A program made the position numbers and the translations under genes. Positions 1 to 11,900 of a DNA stretch of 64,000 nucleotides are shown piece after piece (the first letter of the stretch is position 1; every line of letters starts with the position of its first letter). Source of the stretch: Cruorifilaria tuberocauda (lineage: Eukaryota > Nematoda > Chromadorea > Rhabditida > Onchocercidae); contig JABVXU010000044.1 of the NCBI GenBank assembly GCA_013365365.1, forward strand, positions 62,001 through 126,000, read 5' to 3'. The notes under the pieces were generated by a model that saw only the letters and a list, made by a program, of their open reading frames with translations, ran no database searches and had not been told where the DNA came from.

Positions 1-99
1 AACTAGAAAATAGCATACTTTTTTTTCGAATACCAAAATTTTTTCGAATCCATACTTTTAAGCATTATCAAGTTATTATCATTAATTTTAATTTTACAG

Positions 100-1849
100 G
101 TAGAGAGGAGCAAACAAGGAAGGTAAGTTTGCCTTTTATCTGTTCTTTTTAATTTGGAAGAAAAATTTTTAAATAATACTCATTCATTTAGAAATTAAGA
201 TATCAAATAAAATTAATCTTTATCGAGCGATAAAATAAAAAAGACGAGGGCTGAAGTAAGTTGTTGTTTTCATTCTCATCCTATCAATACTTCCTTCTCT
301 TTTTTAAATTTCACAATCACCGCAGTATCTCATTGTGGTTAATAATAGATATTTTGCTAACTTCGAAATCGTTTAAAAGTTCCTAAAATATTACTCGTTT
401 ATCCATTTTGGGGTAATTTCCATGAAAGCTCTTTTTTCCGTTTTCTCAACGGATAGTTGTTAATACATTTTGAACATAATGTAATTTTAGCATTTATCTG
501 ATTTAGAGCAATAGAGATTATAAACTAGTTAATTTGTTATAACTGACATATTTTTTCAGCAATTGCCAATAGAGATTTCATTATCGGAAACTTCAAAAGT
601 GGAACATAATATTGGTAAATAACTTCTGAGAATATCTGCTTTATAAATTCAAACTTTTTCTTGCATTAAATGATAATTATATCTATTTAACCTAGCGGAA
701 GTTTAATTCATTCATTTTCAACAGTTTCTCTAATAAATGTTATTCACGGACTATTTTAAAATTTGAAGAGGGAAAACGAAATTGTATTTTTGAAAGAGAT
801 TGTATTATCGCTTCCTGATTTGTATCGATCATTTTACAGTTTAAGATTGAAGACTCTGCACATGGAAAATTAAATAGGGAAGTTTTATTTTCATTGATAA
901 ATCACAACAATTATTTGATGTAAATCTTTTTCATCTTTTCGAAAAAGCAAATTTGCATATTGCAGTAGAGATAACGCAGGATAGCACATTGTATTCTCAT
1001 AAATCTTCAAATGACGATATATATAATGAGGTAAGTGGGATCTTTTCACACATTCCAAAATACGTAATCGATCTTTTACGTTTCATAAAAATCATTTTCA
1101 CATTTCATATACTTTCATATTAAAATGATACAATTTGTAGCATATAATGATAACATCGCCATCATCAAAAAAAGAATGGAGCACAACAGTAGAAACTTCA
1201 ACAGGTTAGCATATTAAGTAATCATTCATTTTCTTATTCAGTTTTTCCCATATAATGTTTAAAAATCCAGTAAAAATCGTTGTGACGCAATGATTAAAGT
1301 AGTTTATTTCTGGAAAGATTATAGTTCTTCTGTAAGTTAAGGTTACAGTTTCATTTGAAATTAAGTTTTGCAAATCTAAAAATCTCCTAAACAATGAATT
1401 AAACCAAAGTAAATAAGATATATACTCCAGACACAACAATTTCTCTCGAAATGTCTTATCACGCAGTATTTTAATTCGATAATGATTTATTTGAATAACA
1501 TTTGATTATTATAAATTATGCTATCAAAGTAAAGTGAGAAAAAATGGGATAGATTGATAAGCCAATTTCTTGGAAAATGTTTATTTTTTGATAGCTAGAA
1601 TAACAATATTGACTTTTGCTTTCTTCTTTTTCTTCCCATTTTGAGAGAGAAAGATAAATAAGAACTTTATGAGATTCAATTTTGGTCGTTTTAATGAATT
1701 CATTAAATGATATCAAATGAAAATTTAATAGTTACTTTGATAAGAATTATTAGACAGACAAATATTTTAAAATCTCACTCATCACGAGGAAGTTTCAAAT
1801 ATATTTTAAGGTTAAAAATGAGTTTTCAGAACTTATCCAAAATTCCTAA
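100..1849 (+). CDS. 3' end of an unidentified multi-exon gene (5' part outside window)
   Basis: Five short exons join in one frame: 100-122, 560-614, 966-1030, 1141-1204 and a probable terminal exon 1830-1849. Each has a TTTTACAG/TTTTTTCAG/TGCAG/TTTGTAG/TTTTCAG acceptor, and the first four have GTAAGT, GTAAAT, GTAAGT and GTTAGC donors. The peptide (about 75 residues visible) is hydrophilic and rich in Ser, Thr, Glu and Lys, with stretches such as QLPIEISLSETSKVEHN and ITSPSSKKEWSTTVETST. It has no hydrophobic segment or known motif and looks like a disordered C-terminal tail. The family is not recognised. The last exon (six codons, then TAA) is the least certain part. A 37-bp intron ending near 1241 would give a different, equally short end. 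The phase agreement across the four inner exons is what supports a real gene. Confidence 0.55.
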
Positions 1850-2775
1850 GCACTAGATAATTACTCAAAATTTTCATTTAAGTAACTTCACTTCGTCCTC
1901 ATGTTCTGTGTTACTATTAAAATTGTTTTAATCCGATTTCTAAATTTATGAAGTAATTAGTTTAAGGAGCATCAAAAAGTGGTCCATTTTCGACAATTAA
2001 GGAAAATATGTTAAAGAGAAAGAACGATTCCACCAGTTTTGATGAATTTCAGAGTGCATTACAATAATGGATATTACACTCTTTTTGTGTAATGTTAATT
2101 TATATCACGATTAATTTATACAATGCTTTTAATCTCTTTTTTCCTTCTCTACTTTCTTTTCGAATTTTTCCTCCTTAATTTGTAAATTAAATTATGTTTG
2201 ATAAAGCACAAATACAACTTTATGTGTGCAGCTTTTACATCATGACTTTAATTGCTTGGTTACTTCTACGCTACAAATATAGATGTATTATAATAGTGAG
2301 TGATATTGTAAAATATTGTATTTGAAATTCTTTATTTATTTTATGCTGCAATTGTGTCGAAGATGGATTCAACAAAAGCAGAATTCAATTCCATGCTGAT
2401 TTGGCGTGCAATTTAATTTCGAAAGTCTCAAAGCAGCTCGAGAATCTTTCAGGATTTGATCAAATTAGAAAGCTTGAGTAATTCAATGTTTATCGCTTGC
2501 TGAATCATCAGCATTAGATAAATTGAAGATATTCCAATAATTATGCTTGTCAGGATTTAATTAAACTGAACTAATTGTTTGTATATTTTAGAGAAGCTCA
2601 TAACTTCTGTACACGATATCATCTCTGTTTGTACTTCACCACTAATTTATCACATTTTAAACATATTGATGCAAGACAAAAAATGTAATGAATCGAGCAA
2701 AAGTGTTAGCAATGATATAATCCAGAAAATCGGAATTGCGAGTTGGAGCTATTCATATGTAATGTGGGAGTGATT
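1850..2775. other. intergenic stretch, no supported gene
   Basis: AT-rich. A 64-codon open frame at 2579-2773 (+) and a shorter one near 2374-2480 (+) have no splice context or recognisable motif. I see nothing else. Confidence 0.5.
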
Positions 2776-3330
2776 TTAATTTTCTTTCCGTAACGGTGAA
2801 TAAAAAAATGGTTGCGACAGATCATGATATCGCGACAATCTCGGATGTAAAATATTTAACCAAATTTGTCGCATCAATCGTTCATTTGGTTCATGATCGA
2901 AACGTTTCATAAAACTAGGTGGTGAGATTTCCTTGGCTCGCATGCCACGTATCATCGGACCAACTAACCTGCAAAATATCTCACATTTTCTTCATAAAAC
3001 TTTGGTATTATTTTCACTGCATCGAATTATACTGCGCATACAACAGCTGCACTTCAAGAAATGTAAATAGACATTTGCAGTAAGCAGCATGAGAGGCGTG
3101 GAGCATTTAAGGAGAACTAGATATTTCACAATGCTACTGTATTTGTAGGATACTTATTCTCAGCACTACTTTTTTCAATAAATAGATCAAACCCATCGTT
3201 GAATCGCAAATCAAATGTGTGAACGAAGTGTACATCGAAAGTGACGACGATGAGAAGTAATATAAATGTTACGCGCATGAGGATCAATGTACGACGGTGT
3301 TGCTCGTAATTCTGATGTCAACACTGTACC
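2776..3330 (-). CDS. unidentified protein, two probable coding exons (C-terminal part)
   Basis: Two minus-strand segments look coding although they are too short or lack an ATG. The exon with high end 2968 follows a TTTTGCAG acceptor and runs to a TAA at 2776, encoding 63 residues that include LVGPMIRGMRAKEISPPSF and LMRQIWLNILHPRLSRYHD. The upstream exon (high end 3330, after TTACAG) encodes GTVLTSELRATPSYIDPHAR and NIYITSHRRHF before running into a stop. Codon choice (CGA/CGT, TTG, CCA) matches the confident genes here. I found no donor that joins the two in phase, so a small exon may lie between them or the gene may be decayed. No start or family was recognised. Plus-strand frames across the same stretch are shorter. 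Confidence 0.4.
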
Positions 3331-3706
3331 CTGTAATCCATTTCACGTGATAAGTTGATATAGTAATCCGTAATGATATCACGTTTCATGCCATTCAATT
3401 AATTGACGATTAATAATTCATCAATTTCAAAAAAGCCTTGTTTATTTAAAAGTCACTGATTAGCTTCGTAATTTACTACGTCTATAAAGCAGAAACGTAA
3501 CATCGTACGGTTATACAAAAAATGCTTAAATTATGCTCTTATATAATAATGTGAGTTTTTTTATGTAAAGAATGGGATGGATTACTTTTTTAAAGATTGG
3601 ATGATTATAAATAGAAGAGAAGATAATGGAATCAATGTAAAGATAAAAGAAGGATAAGAGAGAAGTGTAACGGAGAATTAATTTGCTCAATTTTAAGCAG
3701 TTGAAA

Positions 3707-3748
3707 AAATTTGCTCATTTGAAGGAGAAATTTGCTCATTTGAAGGAG
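3707..3748. repeat. 21-bp tandem duplication
   Basis: Two perfect adjacent copies of a 21-bp unit containing TTTGCTCATTTGAAGGAG (3707-3727 and 3728-3748). A more diverged related stretch lies at about 3680-3700. No function is evident. Confidence 0.85.
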
Positions 3749-6700
3749 CAGTGCATGACTATTCTTTTAGAAAGATAACATTCAATTTGAATCGTTTAGG
3801 GGTTTCTAATATCCGTGTTTATATTAGCTAATTCAGTGCTTTTCATGATTTGCAGTGCATATTCGTTCATGATTACATTTGGAAAGACATCGATGCCATT
3901 GCTCAAATTAATATTTTTTTCATGTACAAAAGTACGGTAACATAATCATTAATATCTTGCTGAAAACACTAACTTCCTGTGATAATTTTTAAAAAATTAG
4001 AAAAAAGTTGGCTTTCTTCCTTGCTACTCAATAGATTTGATTTCAAAATATCAGCGTAAATTATGAGAGAATTCCAAAATACCTCTCGAATTCCTACCTT
4101 TTCCGAAATGACATTGAATGTTTTCAACATTTTCCTATTATATTAGACACCTGAATTTCTAGAGGTTCGAATTCCAACTTCAGAGATAAAAGAAACTATG
4201 CAAAAGTATACTCCCACTGCTTAGTGATAAGCGAATAACTTTAAATTTCTACAATTCAGTTTATCTTAATAGCAATTTTATCATTTTTTTATCCGCTATC
4301 CATCAAAGCTAGGCATTTCCCCAAGAAAAGGGCTGGAAAAGTTTTCGCTAATAAACCAAACATGCAACTCTCAAATTAATAAAATTGATAACAATTAACT
4401 TGAAAATAAGGTTTATTGTATCAAAACAACTATAAATGCCAGTGAGTTGTATTCTAATGCACCTGTCAAATTATCAATTCATTAAATGAATGAAATAGAC
4501 AGGTGAAAAATTGTTGAGCAATATCATTTTCAGTTCATAACAAAAGAATATTACCATATGACAAAAGATGGCTATTTAATATTATCTACAAAAAACGCAA
4601 AAATTACCAAAGTAACTTTAAAGTAAGCAGTGATTTTTGAGGAACTTATGCAATTCATACTCTTTCACTGAAAGTCTGAAAATTGATAAAAGTTTTGACG
4701 AAAAAGTTTTCGGAATGGAAGAGAGAGAGAGCTATCTACAATTCACAGGTTTCATTCAATTATCGTTAACTTCATTTACTTATATCATTTCATTTTACTG
4801 TTCCCAATGATCATTTGACAGCTATTTTTGAGTGATAATAGGATGTTTTTGAGATGGTATAAACGATAAAATGAGGCAAATTAACATGGATAAATAATAA
4901 CTTCATGTCACTTTTAGTATTGAATTGACAGCTTGCATCAATATTACAAAAACAGTTATATGAAATGTTCAAATATACATCGTCATATCACTTTTCTCTC
5001 TTGAAATAGATAGAAGGTAAGATAATAATATATGACAATAGATAAGGAGAAGACTTATCCTATGAATATCTATGGAGTAACGTCGAAATATGTGATATGA
5101 TGTACATATGCAGTCATTTCATTACAACAGCTTTTGGCTGAAAATGTGATGGCTAGCGTTATTCATAATAAAAATTCGGAAATAGATGTCACGTCACAAA
5201 ATCCACCACCAATAAAAAGAAAAGGTTATTATGAATAGAGGATGAAAAAGGATTTAAACTGAAGATCTTTGGGAAATAACAAAAGAAACAATTATTTGAA
5301 GAAGAATGCTATTCAAAAAATCGCTCTCTTTTGTTGTCAGAGGAATAAAATTATAACCTTTATAAATTCTTCAGAAGGATAGTATGAAATTTTGTACAAT
5401 TATTTTAATCTCTCCATAATTCCAGAATGAACATTGGTTGTGCTTTTGTTCCATTTTTTTAGCTTGTTTCACTGGATGATTTTATTTCAAATAAATGGAG
5501 TAATTGTTGACTTCAACTGTGAGATATCTGATAGAGGGAGGCGTTAATAAAAGGAAACAATCGAAATATATCAGTAATGCGCATGAAATTTTAATAAGTA
5601 CTACTATTATGGAAATTTTGATATTTTTCAAAATTTTAATTTCAAACTAAACAAAAATTCCAAAAAAAATGTAAATTAATTAATATGCCCATGAGGGAGA
5701 TATACATGTCAAATTCTATTTTCGATGATGCGCTGTGTTGATCCCATTCTTCCGCATTATTTTCATTATTACACTTGATATGAAGAAAATCTCAATCATA
5801 ATCAAATTGACTTCCCTAGCATCAAATTATTGCTGCACAATCGTTAATTTAGCTTGAATTTGAAAACGTTCAAATAACAGTAAATATTACGTACACAATA
5901 TCATAATATCATCGTAAATAAAATAAATTTGAAAACATAACGAATACATAAAGAAAAGTTCCCTAAATAGCAACAACAAATTAAACTTAAATATCGGCAT
6001 CATCTTTAAAAATATTGTCGCAAGCTATCATTAATCACTGGCAAGCGGCTGAAATAGCGTTAATCGTAATATCATGAAATTTATCGGCTTATTTTACATA
6101 TTTGTAATTAAAAAAGCAATAGCAGTAACAAGCAACAATGAAATGACATCATTTTATGCAAATGAAATAGCCATCATTTTCGAATTCAATCACAAATGTC
6201 TTGATTAGCGTGACCACTCTATTCTTTTTATTTCATTTAACTGTTCATCCATTTCATCGAGATCTTAAGCAAATTAGTTCCTCAAGTGATATCCAGCATT
6301 GCTTCCTTCCTGTACTGAGTTGCAGAACGCTACAATGACACTACTGTCAGACTCATCAACGAATAAAATGAAAAACTTTATATATATATGTCAACAACTC
6401 TTACACGACAATAATAGTAATACTTAATAAAAGATTAGAGAAGCTATAACCTACAAAATTCAAAATTCTTTTCAGATTATATAAAAGATTTCAATAGGAT
6501 TTCAATTCTTTTGGGATGAGAAGGCAGGAGTAAAAAAGTCAAAATCAGAAAGTGCATAAATTCCCAAAAATTTCAAGAAAATATTAGAAACGTTAGAAAC
6601 AGGACAGTTTGCTAATTATTTCATTATTTGTAGTACAAACAGTATAACTGTCCCATATTTTGCACTGTAAACTTCTTTCATGAATTCTAATATAATCATC

Positions 6701-6982
6701 TACGACGAAGTGGCGTCATTGGTACAGAATGTACACTGACTGGATAAACCTTGTGACAGGATAAGATGCTGCTGCCTTGATGTGTTTATGTACGGGCAAA
6801 ATATGTTTTAAGCGCTACTGAAATATGACATTAAAAGGTTTTTTAGTTTCACGTAAATACCAGATTTACGTATTACATTCCCGTCTTCATCAACTTATAG
6901 CAAGTAACAAATAAATCCTTCCGGACGACTACCAATTTCCTGCATTCCCGTCTCTCGAGAGCACAACATTTAAAATTCGGAA

Positions 6983-7007
6983 TAACGGACCGCACCAAGG
7001 TCCGTTA
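6983..7007. other. perfect 9-bp stem hairpin upstream of the LAGE3-like gene
   Basis: TAACGGACC (6983-6991), loop GCACCAA, GGTCCGTTA (6999-7007). It is more GC-rich than its surroundings and lies about 380 bp before the LAGE3-like start codon. It could be a bound palindrome or a structure in RNA. No family recognised. Confidence 0.6.
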
Positions 7008-7360
7008 AAAACATTGTTGACTTTAGCTTATCAGATCTTCGATTCTGGATAGCTTCACTTTTTTCTATTAATTTCCCATGATCTATTAAATATGCTTATA
7101 CAGCCATCCTATCATGAAAGAATTAGTTCGTGGGTGGAAGCAATTTTAATAGTGACCACTGGTTAATGCATGAATACCGAAAATGTCCTAGAAATTCGGA
7201 TACTGATGAGTTCCTTTAGTCTTTCCTCGAAAATTCCAATACTGCTGAATCCGTTTACGTAGTTTGGATTTTCCTCAATCTGTATTGTCCTAATTGGACG
7301 TTCAACAATGAAAAGGAAATATATTTCTTATTTCTTGTACGATGTATTAACTTATTTCCA

Positions 7361-7402
7361 GCGTTATAGAAAAATCCGCAAATGGTATGGAGGAATCAGT
7401 GA
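7361..7402 (+). promoter_or_regulatory. probable trans-splice acceptor and overlapping short upstream ORF
   Basis: A CTTATTTCCAG acceptor ends at 7361, 25 bases before the ATG chosen for the LAGE3-like gene, as expected for a spliced-leader site. Between them the first ATG (7382) opens a six-codon frame that ends with TGA at 7400-7402, overlapping the main start in another frame. It could lower translation of the main frame. Confidence 0.45.
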
Positions 7403-8260
7403 AATTGTCAGTAGGTATTTCTTTGTTTTATTTTTTCTCACTTCGATGATCAGAATTAATCTCGTTTCACTAGATAGTAATTACTGCTGTTGTTTTAAAA
7501 CTATGTATGTTATACATATATATTCATTTTTCTTTAATTTTTTTTGGGGTTCTCTGACGAGCGGTGACAAACAGTTACTCGAAATTGTAAATGATTCGGA
7601 GAACTCTAGCGATGAAATTACTTCGGAATCAAGGAATATTGGTGAAAGCCATAAGGCGTCAGTTTCGAATTTGTTTTTGGTGTTTCTTTTTCATTTCTTA
7701 TATCTGATTTCTTTCCTAGATTTAAAATAAATTTAGCAATATTTTAAGTTGGACCTTAAGTATTGACTGTTTCAGGATACTGCACATTGATTTAGGAAAT
7801 GAAGAAAAGGCGCAAATAATTTGCAAAACCTTGGCAGTCGATAAAGAACCATCTAGGAGTACAGCCAAACGAACGTACAGTGTGCGAGGGCATCACTTGA
7901 TTGTGTAAGCTGTTTTGCTCAGCTTTCCCTTTATTTAGAATTTCGATTTCATGTAATGTACTTTTATCACTATAACGAATAACCGCATGATTCATCTCTT
8001 GTTATTCTCGGTCTTTTTTGGTTTATATTTAAATGTATCCTCTTTCGTTTGTCACGATATTGTAAATTAATAAAATTTGAAATTTTAGTGAAATCGTGAG
8101 TTTGGATGCGAAATATCTTCAGAAGTCGATTGACAATTTGTTTGATATGTGTTATTTAGCTAAACAAACAATCGAAGAAGTTACAAGTTATCGCTTAAAA
8201 ATATCCAGTAATGTTGTTGATGCTTCTCTTGGTAGGAGTGAAGAAAACAAACATTGGTGA
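7387..8260 (+). CDS. LAGE3/Pcc1-like subunit of the KEOPS (EKC) tRNA t6A complex
   Basis: Four exons (7387-7410, 7575-7657, 7776-7904, 8089-8260) join in phase into 135 aa, against about 143 for human LAGE3. After an acidic N-terminal tail of about 36 residues comes the Pcc1 fold: ILHIDLGNEEKAQIICKTL (strand and helix), VDKEPSRSTAKRTYSVRG, a second strand LIVEIVSLDAKYLQKSID, and a C-terminal helix with LFDMCYLAKQTIEEV. Pcc1 is the small dimerisation subunit of KEOPS, which makes N6-threonylcarbamoyladenosine on ANN-decoding tRNAs; that role is known for the family, not seen here. The first two exons are less conserved and their boundaries (donors GTAGGT and GTCAGT) are my choice; the last two exons are secure. 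The golgin gene follows 713 bp downstream on the same strand. Confidence 0.83.
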
Positions 8261-8973
8261 TCCGCGTGATTTAAATGCATTTTGGGAATGGATACAACAT
8301 TGCTTGAACTTCATTGTTCAACATTGTATTTTTAATCCGTTAAATCATTAGATCATGTCGAATTAAAGCTCCGTTTTGGTAACGGTGATACACATCTTTC
8401 AAACTGAGTTAGTATACTACCCAAATTCCAAAAGAAATTATCAATCTTGTGTGTAAATATTGTTGTTGTTGTGCTGACAGATAATAAATTGCAATGTTTT
8501 TTCCAGATGTTTAATTATAAAGTTCCTTTTCTTGATGCTGCCATATTTTGTATGAGAAAGTACTTTGATAAAGAAGCTGTTTGCTAAGAATTCAACAGTT
8601 TAACTTAATTATCATCTGGAAGTGTAGAAATAAACTAGTATAGAAACGCAAAAATGTAATCGTCATCTCATGAAGTTGTACTGCAGCACCTACTGAGAGT
8701 TCATGTGTTTGTCACCGTTCGTTTGATAAATGCAGAGAGGAGTGGTTTGAAATGATTGGAACTTTAGAAATCCCGTTTAAGCCAAGAACTGAGTAGATGA
8801 GCGAAGTGATCGAAATTGTATGAAAAAGATGAAATGATTGTTCGCTGAGGTTAATAAAATCGAGTACACGAACACATGTGCCATCACGGTATTTAAATTT
8901 GAACTGATGGTGTCATGATGTTTTACTTATACTATTCCATCTTTTCCATTTGAGGTGAAGAAGTAATTTTGAC
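8261..8973. other. spacer between the LAGE3-like gene and the golgin, with coding-like fragments
   Basis: Holds two short open segments that look partly coding. One follows TTTTTTCCAG at about 8506 (MFNYKVPFLDAAIFC..., ending in TAA). The other, at about 8685-8800, is cysteine-bearing (SCVCHRSFDKCREEWFE, ending in TAG). Neither could be tied to the flanking genes. The rest is AT-rich 3' flank. Confidence 0.35.
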
Positions 8974-11900
8974 ATGTTCAAAGGATTGAAGTCAAAATTA
9001 GAAGATGAAGCAAAAAGATTACAAGCAACAGTATCGCATTACAGTGAAAATATTGCCCAGCAAGTACGATCCGGTGTGGTAAGACCATTCTGCATTTGCA
9101 AATGCACTGTAGAGTTGTGTTCTCTGACGTATGTAGGCAGAGGATGAAAGACTGTTAAAATAGTTTGTATAATTCTATGATGGGAATTTTTCATTTGAAT
9201 TGAGAATAGTTTATTATTTCGATTTTAATGTCATTTACTTTATTCGAATGGCAAAATAACGGAAGAATTTCTTAAATTAAGATTGGAAGAGAGAAAAAAC
9301 TTTCTAACTGATAAATTACTGTTGATATTTTTTCAAAATCCCTTCATCAAAAAAAAGGGATTTTTTTAGAACGATGTTGGAAGTGACTCAAGTGGACATT
9401 CGCGACGATTATTCAATAGTAATGCGGTGAAGAATTCTTTACTCCATTCGTCAAATCTTCTGGCTGATGAGTCTAGAAGTGATTTCGATACAAATTTGAA
9501 AGAACAGCTGGTAATACCATTCATTATTTTCGAAATTTTAGAAAGAGAAAGGAGGTTAATCAAAGTTTTCTAGGATGAGCAGAATCACACTTCGGCTATA
9601 ATGCAGGAAATACCGGAACAAGATTTGTTCAATGAATCGCGACAGCGGCACAATTCAAATGGTTCTTTCGAAAGCGAGAAGTTGTTAATGTTTTATTTAT
9701 TACACATAACATTGTCCTTATTGAGAGAGTAATTAAAAAAATAACTAGAAAGTGGAATTATTTTTCACAATTTATTCAATCTCCATAACTTTTCTTTACC
9801 GTATCTTTGTCCTATCAAATCAAACATGCAATTAGTTTTAGGAACACTAAGGCGCCACTACAAACATTGAGTTAAATTAATGAGTTAATACATTTCAGCT
9901 CACTCAGTAACTTTTTTTCTTCTATACCGGGAATGTTAAGTTCCGGTCATCGACTCAACACAATAACATCAGATGTGGAGAGTGAAAGTGTAGCTACCTC
10001 ATCCCAGTTTCAAAGTGCTTCGAAAGAACAGGTTTTGTAAATTCTCAAAGAAATTAAGCTTTCTTTTTTCTCTTTGTTTTAGATGGCGCGAAAGAAATTT
10101 CAGAAAACTAGACAGAATTTCAAAAGTTTTTTGAGTACAGTATAACGATATTGAAAATTTATTGGTCACTGAATATAGTTTCAGTAATTCAGTTTCAGTT
10201 TTAATTCAGTCTCAGTAATTCTGTCGGAAAAGAATTCATCGATTTGATTTTCCTTATTTTCAGTTTAATGAATTATAATCAGAGAGTGATATAATTTTAG
10301 ATTTCATTTGTATTACATAAGTTGCAAGGTCGTGCGGCAAGTTATAAAGATAAATATCGGAAACTTATACAAATGTACAATGAATTAGTGCGGGAAAACG
10401 AAAAATATCGGGTGAGAGCGTTTACTTTTGTGACTAATGCTGAAACGCAAGTATTTATGTGATATTCCATAAAAAAAGAAAGAAATTTTCATTAATAATA
10501 TTTTCAGTACGGAAAATTTCTTTATAATATTTTTCCAGTTAAATCTGGTAAGATTCGAATTATTTTGTTTTACAAAAATTGTTATCTTTGTTACAGTCTG
10601 TGTTATCAGCTACGCAGGATAAAGCACTTGATAGAATTAGTAAACTGCGAGAAAAAAATCGAGAACTAACAGAAAAAATGCAGGAAATGGAGCTTGGTAG
10701 GAAAAACAAGGCATGGATACTTTAATATTAATTGAGAGAATAATGATGATGACCAAAGGAACCGTTATAATAGGGTCCTTCTGTTTATTTTTCAACTTTT
10801 GATGCAACTTAAATGCAGATGTTGTTAAGCTTTAATTTCTATAATATTATGTATTTGATTAATAGAGACAGAAGTACTTGTAGGAGACCAAGGAAAGCGA
10901 AATCGGAGAAGGTAAAATAAAGGAATTACAAGAACTATTGGAAAAGTGTCACGCAAGTATGAAGGAAAAGAAGGAAAGAATTCGACAGTTAATAGAAGAA
11001 AATGAGGGACTTAAAAAAAATATTGAAGCATCGTATGACGAAGTAGGTTTTACAAAGCTGTTCACACATCCTTCAAGTAAGTTTCCTTGTTGCTAAGTTT
11101 CCTGTGTACGTGTAATTGAAATCTGAAATTAGTGGATTTTTGAAGGACAAAATTTTCTTATGTTGGAATCATGATTCCTTCATAATTTCCTTCTTATTAA
11201 AGACCATATGCTTCAGAAAACTGTTGCTCCATCTTAATCAGAGCAGTAAGCGTCAAGCTTACTTAATTATTTTATGGAGTTGATTGGTTGTTGTTTTGTC
11301 TTTTATAAATTATCAGCTTAAAAAAACAACTAAAAGTAAATTGTTTAAATTATTGTAGCAAGAAATCAGCGATTTAGCCGTGCGTCGAGTTACTGCTGAA
11401 TGGAAAAGTCGTATGGATTGTTTGGAAGAAGAATGGTCTAAGCGCCTTTCTGATTCCGAGGAAGCGTTAGTATATGATTCACATAAAATAAATGGTATAA
11501 ATAGTGTTGTAATATGTTTGCATTAATGGCTGATAATATTGTAGCGGTATACTTGCAATAGCCAAGGTGAAAGCAGAAATGCACAGGGCTTTGGAAGAAA
11601 AGGACGCTGAATTACAAGTAGCTCGATCCAAATGCAAATCTCTGGAAATAAGTGGTTCGCATTTTTCTTTTGACAAGAAATAATTATATTATTGAATTAT
11701 TTACAAACTTAGTTTTTAACTTCTTTGTTTCTGTGTTTCAATAATAAATGTTTTTCAAAAAATGGAAATTTGATTTTCATGTATGGATAACTTAGCACTA
11801 TTCAGTTATTATTTTTAGATGTTTCAGAGATTTGTTATAAACTTAGCGAAAAACGTAGGGCAAGAGAATTTTCATTTTTAAGTGGTGAGTTAGGAAACAG

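Larger units (their letters stand above)
3331..7386. other. 4-kb AT-rich region without a supported gene
   Basis: No exon chain could be built. Short coding-like islands occur: minus strand around 6290-6390 (peptide containing VDESDSSVIVAFCNSVQEGS) and around 6720-6800 (LPVHKHIKAAASYPVTRF). They may be isolated exons of the unidentified minus-strand gene at 2776-3330, or relics. A 21-bp tandem duplication and one perfect hairpin are listed separately. Confidence 0.4.

Noticed and set aside
2579..2773. 64-codon ORF (+)
   Set aside because: No acceptor, motif or neighbour exon; AT-driven composition.
4155..4180. tRNA B-box-like GGTTCGAATTCC
   Set aside because: One base too long for the consensus, with no A-box or foldable cloverleaf upstream.
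7308..7730. 140-codon plus-strand ORF over the LAGE3-like region
   Set aside because: It reads through two introns; only 7387-7410 and 7575-7657 fit the splice signals and phase of the Pcc1-like protein.
8261..8973. LAGE3-like gene and golgin as a trans-spliced operon
   Set aside because: Same strand, but the 713-bp gap is much larger than the usual 100-200 bp operon spacing, and no clear SL2-type U-rich element was seen.
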